This document shows, piece by piece, positions 61,369 to 64,000 of a DNA stretch of 64,000 bases. Location: NCBI GenBank assembly GCA_963618495.1, contig CAVESF010000004.1:36681-100680 (forward strand), read 5' to 3'. The position numbers and the translations under genes were made by a program. A model generated the notes under the pieces. That model did no database searches, had not been told where the DNA came from, and saw nothing but the letters and a program-made list of their open reading frames with translations. This stretch comes from Apopatosoma sp963618495 (lineage in GTDB: Bacteria; Bacillota; Clostridia; Oscillospirales; CAG-272). How positions within the stretch are numbered: the first letter of the stretch is position 1; each line of letters starts with the position of its first letter.

Positions 61369-61397
61369 AGTATACCATAAATTACGTCGCGAATCAA
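61369..61397 (-). promoter_or_regulatory. Promoter of pcrA
   Basis: TTGATT (61397-61392) and TATACT (61374-61369) are 17 bases apart on the minus strand. Confidence 0.8.
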
Positions 61398-61400
61398 CAT

Positions 61401-61434
61401 AAAAAGAAAAAACCGTCGGATTTTTTGCCGACGA
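61401..61434 (-). terminator. Terminator of the Crp/Fnr gene unit
   Basis: CGTCGGCAAAAAATCCGACGG followed by TTTTTTCTTTTT on the minus strand. Confidence 0.8.
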
Positions 61435-61451
61435 TTTTATATGTTTTGCTT

Positions 61452-61607
61452 TCATGCCTCGGATTTTTCCGCCTCGGCGATTTTCGCTTCTGTGTATGAC
61501 GTGACATCGTCGCGTTCTATGCCGAGCGCATATGCAAACTCATCATAGAACACTTTTTTGCGAAGACAATCTCCTTGACTATGCCTTTTCTGCTTTGTTA
61601 AGTGCAT
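61452..61607 (-). CDS. Small 51-residue ORF or gene remnant
   Basis: A frame of 51 residues ends FYDEFAYALGIERDDVTSY then TEAKIAEAEKSEA before TGA at 61454-61452. The only ATG (61607) has no clear ribosome binding site, while AAGGAG occurs 16 bases before an internal GTG. It starts 4 bases after the Crp/Fnr stop and ends just before the terminator. It looks like the C-terminal tail of a gene, but no family was recognised. Confidence 0.4.
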   Translation of the reverse strand: MHLTKQKRHSQGDCLRKKVFYDEFAYALGIERDDVTSYTEAKIAEAEKSEA

Positions 61608-61610
61608 ATA

Positions 61611-62297
61611 TCAGGAAAATTCGGAAAAGCTTGCAAGCTCGCGCAAGCCCTTGACATCGGTAATTTCAATGCATCCTCTGGTTTTTCGGATCAGATTGTT
61701 ATCGCTCATTCTTTTGAGAGTTTTTGTAACCTGCTCGCGACTTGTTCCTATATATCGCGAAATATAGTCGTGAGTCTGGTAAATGCGCTTGCTTTTGCAG
61801 TGGTCATATTCGGCAGTAAGAAATACGGCAAGGCGTTGTTCCAGCCCGTCAAACATAATTCTCTGCACGGAGTCCATAGTCTGAGAAAAGCGGCGGGCTA
61901 TCACCTCATAGGCAAAGTTGCGGAAATAAATATTGTTTTCCAAAAGTTGATTCAGAACGGTCATATTGACTACGAGAACCTTACAGCGGCTATCGGCAGA
62001 AAGAAATACCCGAAATGTAATCTGCTTGAACAGGCTCAAGGCGGAAAACACACAAATATTTGGACTGGAAAACGAGAAAAGAGTGATTTCTCTGCCGTCG
62101 GGCGATAAGAGAAAAGCGCGGATTTTTCCTTCCTGCAGTGCCATGAGACCGAAGTCCTCATCTGCATTGGCGTAAAGAATGTGCTGGTTCTTATCGAAAA
62201 AACGGATATAAGCATTATTGCGAACAAGAGCTTTTTCTGCCTCGGTAAGATACTCCCAAAACGGGAGGCTGCATAAAGATTCTGTCTGACTGTTCAT
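61611..62297 (-). CDS. Crp/Fnr-family transcriptional regulator
   Basis: The 228-residue regulator has an N-terminal cyclic-nucleotide-type beta barrel (about 30-120; HILYANADEDFGLMALQEGK) and a C-terminal helix-turn-helix (about 165-215; YISRYIGTSREQVTKTLKRM). No N-terminal cysteine cluster typical of Fnr is seen, so it probably does not sense oxygen through an Fe-S cluster. It is divergent to a surface protein gene, with two palindromes between them that are likely operators. An AAAGGAG site precedes the ATG. Confidence 0.9.
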   Translation of the reverse strand: MNSQTESLCSLPFWEYLTEAEKALVRNNAYIRFFDKNQHILYANADEDFGLMALQEGKIRAFLLSPDGREITLFSFSSPNICVFSALSLFKQITFRVFLSADSRCKVLVVNMTVLNQLLENNIYFRNFAYEVIARRFSQTMDSVQRIMFDGLEQRLAVFLTAEYDHCKSKRIYQTHDYISRYIGTSREQVTKTLKRMSDNNLIRKTRGCIEITDVKGLRELASFSEFS

Positions 62298-62360
62298 GAG
62301 GAAGCACTCCTTTCTATGTGTGCGTATTTTGTACTATATCATAAAAATATGGGTGTCACA

Positions 62361-62373
62361 GTGATATAATCAC
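62361..62373. promoter_or_regulatory. Palindrome 1 (GTGAT-ATA-ATCAC)
   Basis: A 5-bp inverted repeat with 3-base spacer. It shares both half-sites with the second palindrome 44 bases away and is likely bound by the adjacent Crp/Fnr regulator. Confidence 0.6.
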
Positions 62374-62404
62374 ATATAAATATACAAAAAAGCACCTAAA
62401 TATA

Positions 62405-62417
62405 GTGATATTATCAC
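62405..62417. promoter_or_regulatory. Palindrome 2 (GTGAT-ATT-ATCAC)
   Basis: Its centre at 62411 lies about 40 bases before the expected transcript start for the GLUG gene, the class II activator position of Crp/Fnr proteins. Confidence 0.6.
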
Positions 62418-62444
62418 AGACTTCAATATCAAAAGCGGTATAAT
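62416..62444 (+). promoter_or_regulatory. Promoter of the GLUG-protein gene
   Basis: A perfect -10 TATAAT (62439-62444) stands 17 bases after a poor -35 (ACAGAC at 62416-62421). A weak -35 beside a palindrome fits activator dependence. Confidence 0.65.
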
Positions 62445-62649
62445 ATAAAAATGACACTTGAAAATGATGCTTTCAGCGGCAGTGTTTTACGGATAAACAA
62501 ATTGCGGTTTTCGGGCGGATGCGGGCATATTTCCGATATGAATTTTCTGTCCGTTCAACAAACGGGCGCAAAAGGCTTTTAAGAGCTTTTTCCGATACGC
62601 CGATACGCGCAAGAAATATAATGCAACTCGGAAGAAAGGATGAAAACGA

Positions 62650-64000
62650 ATGGGCAAATATAAACAGAACGGAAGAATCGGCTCGTTTCTTTCGGTGAAC
62701 AACGGAACAGTTGAAGGATGCATTGCCGATATTTCATTTTCCTGCAAAAATGACGGTGCAGGCTTTGTTTATGAAAATAATGCGCAGATTCTCAGCTCGG
62801 CATCCGTGAGATGCATCAAAGGAAAAAACGCCAAGGGCTTTTATGTTCGGAACAGCGGCACAATCGCCGCATCGGGATATATAGCAGGCAAGGGCGCGCA
62901 TAAAATCGGCGAGTACGGCAGCGAGGAATATACATTCGGCAACAGTGAGCAATACATTTCGGCAGATATCTCGACTGAAGATATCCGTCTGATACTGGGG
63001 CTTGACAGCATATGGAAGGGCGCGGAAGGCGGCTTTGTTCCGGATATGGCGGCAAACCGAAAAGAGCTTCCGGCATCAGGCGGTCCCATCATCCGCATCG
63101 AAACGGCGGACGATCTGAAAAATATGGCAGAAGCGGTCAATTCGGGAGATAAGACCGCCGCGGGCGCGCACTATGTCCTTATGGGCAATATCAATATGAA
63201 GGGCGCGAAGCTGGATCCTATAGGGGATTCCGAAAGCTATCCCTTTTCGGGAACTTTCGACGGAAACGGATATACGATAAGTAATTTTACAATCGACTGT
63301 CACGGCGGAGAATACGGAGGCTTTTTCGGACTCGCAAAAAATGCGAATGTCGCAAATCTTGCGCTCGACTACATATTAAAAGGAAAGGGCGCCGTGAACG
63401 TCGGAGGAATGGCGGGCAGTATCATCGGCGGAAGCTTTGAAAACTGTCAGGTCAGAATCGCAATGTCGCCGGGCAAATGTTCGGGCGGCTTCTGCGGAAA
63501 AAATGCGGGTGTGATCCGGAGCTGCTACGCCGGCGGCAAAATCGCGCTTCCCGCGTCGGTTCTGCCATGGCTGATTCCGAGCGCGGCAATTCTTCTCGTT
63601 CTGCTCACAGTCGGAACCGTGATGTTTGTTCAGAAGATAACGGGAAATGTTCCTTTCAAGCCGGAGATTATCGATCCGAATCAGGTGCCGGTGACAAAAC
63701 CCGATCATCAGGAGGATCCGCCTCCCGCGGGAACAAACCGCATCAGTCTGGAACTGAATCACGAGGTTTACGTCAGCGCGACCACGATGGTGGGACAGAT
63801 GGATTATGTCAATCCGCACAGAAGCACACAGGATGTGGTGATACGGCTCTGTATCAGCGACGCGGAGCTGAAAAAGGCGGGCTACGATCTTGTCGCCTGC
63901 AAGGTGAGAACTCAGAAAGAGCTGAACGCCGAGGGATATGACCCTGAAAAGAGCTTTACCGTGCTTTACAGCTCACAGCGGCTTCAGATCGGCTACAAGC
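62650..64000 (+). CDS. GLUG-motif membrane protein (3' end outside window)
   Basis: The frame is open from ATG 62650 to the right edge (450 residues seen). The N-terminal 300 residues contain beta-rich repeats and GLUG motifs (GGFFGLAKNANVANLAL, VGGMAGSIIGGSFENC, GGFCGKNAGVIRSCYAGG), often found in bacterial surface proteins. A membrane helix follows (about 304-328; LPWLIPSAAILLVLLTVGTV), then a Pro-rich spacer and a further domain. There is no N-terminal signal peptide, which leaves the topology open. AAAGGA lies 9 bases before the ATG. Confidence 0.8.
   Translation, partial: MGKYKQNGRIGSFLSVNNGTVEGCIADISFSCKNDGAGFVYENNAQILSSASVRCIKGKNAKGFYVRNSGTIAASGYIAGKGAHKIGEYGSEEYTFGNSEQYISADISTEDIRLILGLDSIWKGAEGGFVPDMAANRKELPASGGPIIRIETADDLKNMAEAVNSGDKTAAGAHYVLMGNINMKGAKLDPIGDSESYPFSGTFDGNGYTISNFTIDCHGGEYGGFFGLAKNANVANLALDYILKGKGAVNVGGMAGSIIGGSFENCQVRIAMSPGKCSGGFCGKNAGVIRSCYAGGKIALPASVLPWLIPSAAILLVLLTVGTVMFVQKITGNVPFKPEIIDPNQVPVTKPDHQEDPPPAGTNRISLELNHEVYVSATTMVGQMDYVNPHRSTQDVVIRLCISDAELKKAGYDLVACKVRTQKELNAEGYDPEKSFTVLYSSQRLQIGYK

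Larger units (their letters stand above)
62298..62649. other. Divergent regulatory gap
   Basis: It contains the two palindromes, the GLUG promoter and a 200-base leader (62450-62649) with no other recognised element. Confidence 0.6.

Overview
The window looks like a chromosomal segment of a spore-forming, anaerobic Gram-positive bacterium of class Clostridia (Bacillota), probably an uncultured gut lineage. The evidence is a Firmicutes-type T-box leader on cysS, a WalRK-like two-component operon, sporulation-associated proteins (YtvI-like, GerW/YtfJ-like, DacF-like carboxypeptidase, SpoIVFB-like M50 protease), DUF1292 and DUF896 proteins, the clostridial GGGtGRT module, an oxygen-labile type L-serine dehydratase and many sigma-A promoters with 17-bp spacers. 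Most of the DNA is moderately GC-rich, with one clearly AT-rich insert at about 27.4-29.5 kb. No rRNA, tRNA, CRISPR array or insertion sequence was recognised.

Layout. 0-3.2 kb: end of proA, proC, a DUF3810 putative metalloprotease and a secreted protein. 3.6-11.4 kb: response regulator, histidine kinase, two YycH/YycI-like membrane proteins, murA, sdaAB-sdaAA. 11.6-14.2 kb: a minus-strand alpha-galactosidase / zinc-ribbon / AraC operon and a candidate structured RNA. 14.6-20.9 kb: minus-strand DUF1292, pgsA, GNAT, rimO, T-box-cysS and pckA. 21.3-24.7 kb: ROK glucokinase with a PAP2 phosphatase, and a TepA/ClpP-like protease with a small membrane protein. 24.8-27.2 kb: PduL / NifU-like / GGGtGRT operon. 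27.35-29.58 kb: a low-GC cassette (HTH regulator, TM2 protein, Cys-repeat protein) bracketed by a 47-bp direct repeat (44/47 identical). 29.8-35.0 kb: minus-strand cell-surface glycan genes. 35.2-37.7 kb: an SLH protein and an LRR lipoprotein. 37.8-42.9 kb: YtvI-like, M50 protease, cyclophilin, DUF896, and a nucleotidyltransferase fused to a degenerate phosphomannomutase. 43.2-45.8 kb: a long structured leader and RNase J. 46.2-48.2 kb: epimerase and ThrE-type exporter. 48.5-58.9 kb: a long plus-strand run (lon, engB, M50, scpA, scpB, DUF2953, gerW, dac, rluB, GNAT-like, prfB, small acidic Cys protein). 58.9-64 kb: pcrA, a Crp/Fnr regulator, and a divergent GLUG-repeat membrane protein that runs off the right edge.

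Two features recur across the window. Gaps between operons are filled by mosaic, partly palindromic repeats that share modules but occur in different orders and orientations. Many operons use four-base ATGA overlaps, so translational coupling is probably common. The most unusual items are the repeat-bracketed cassette, the uncharacterised PduL/NifU-like/GGGtGRT operon, the RNase J leader with two terminator-like hairpins, the nucleotidyltransferase carrying a phosphomannomutase domain without its catalytic residues, and twin palindromes between the Crp/Fnr gene and the GLUG gene.
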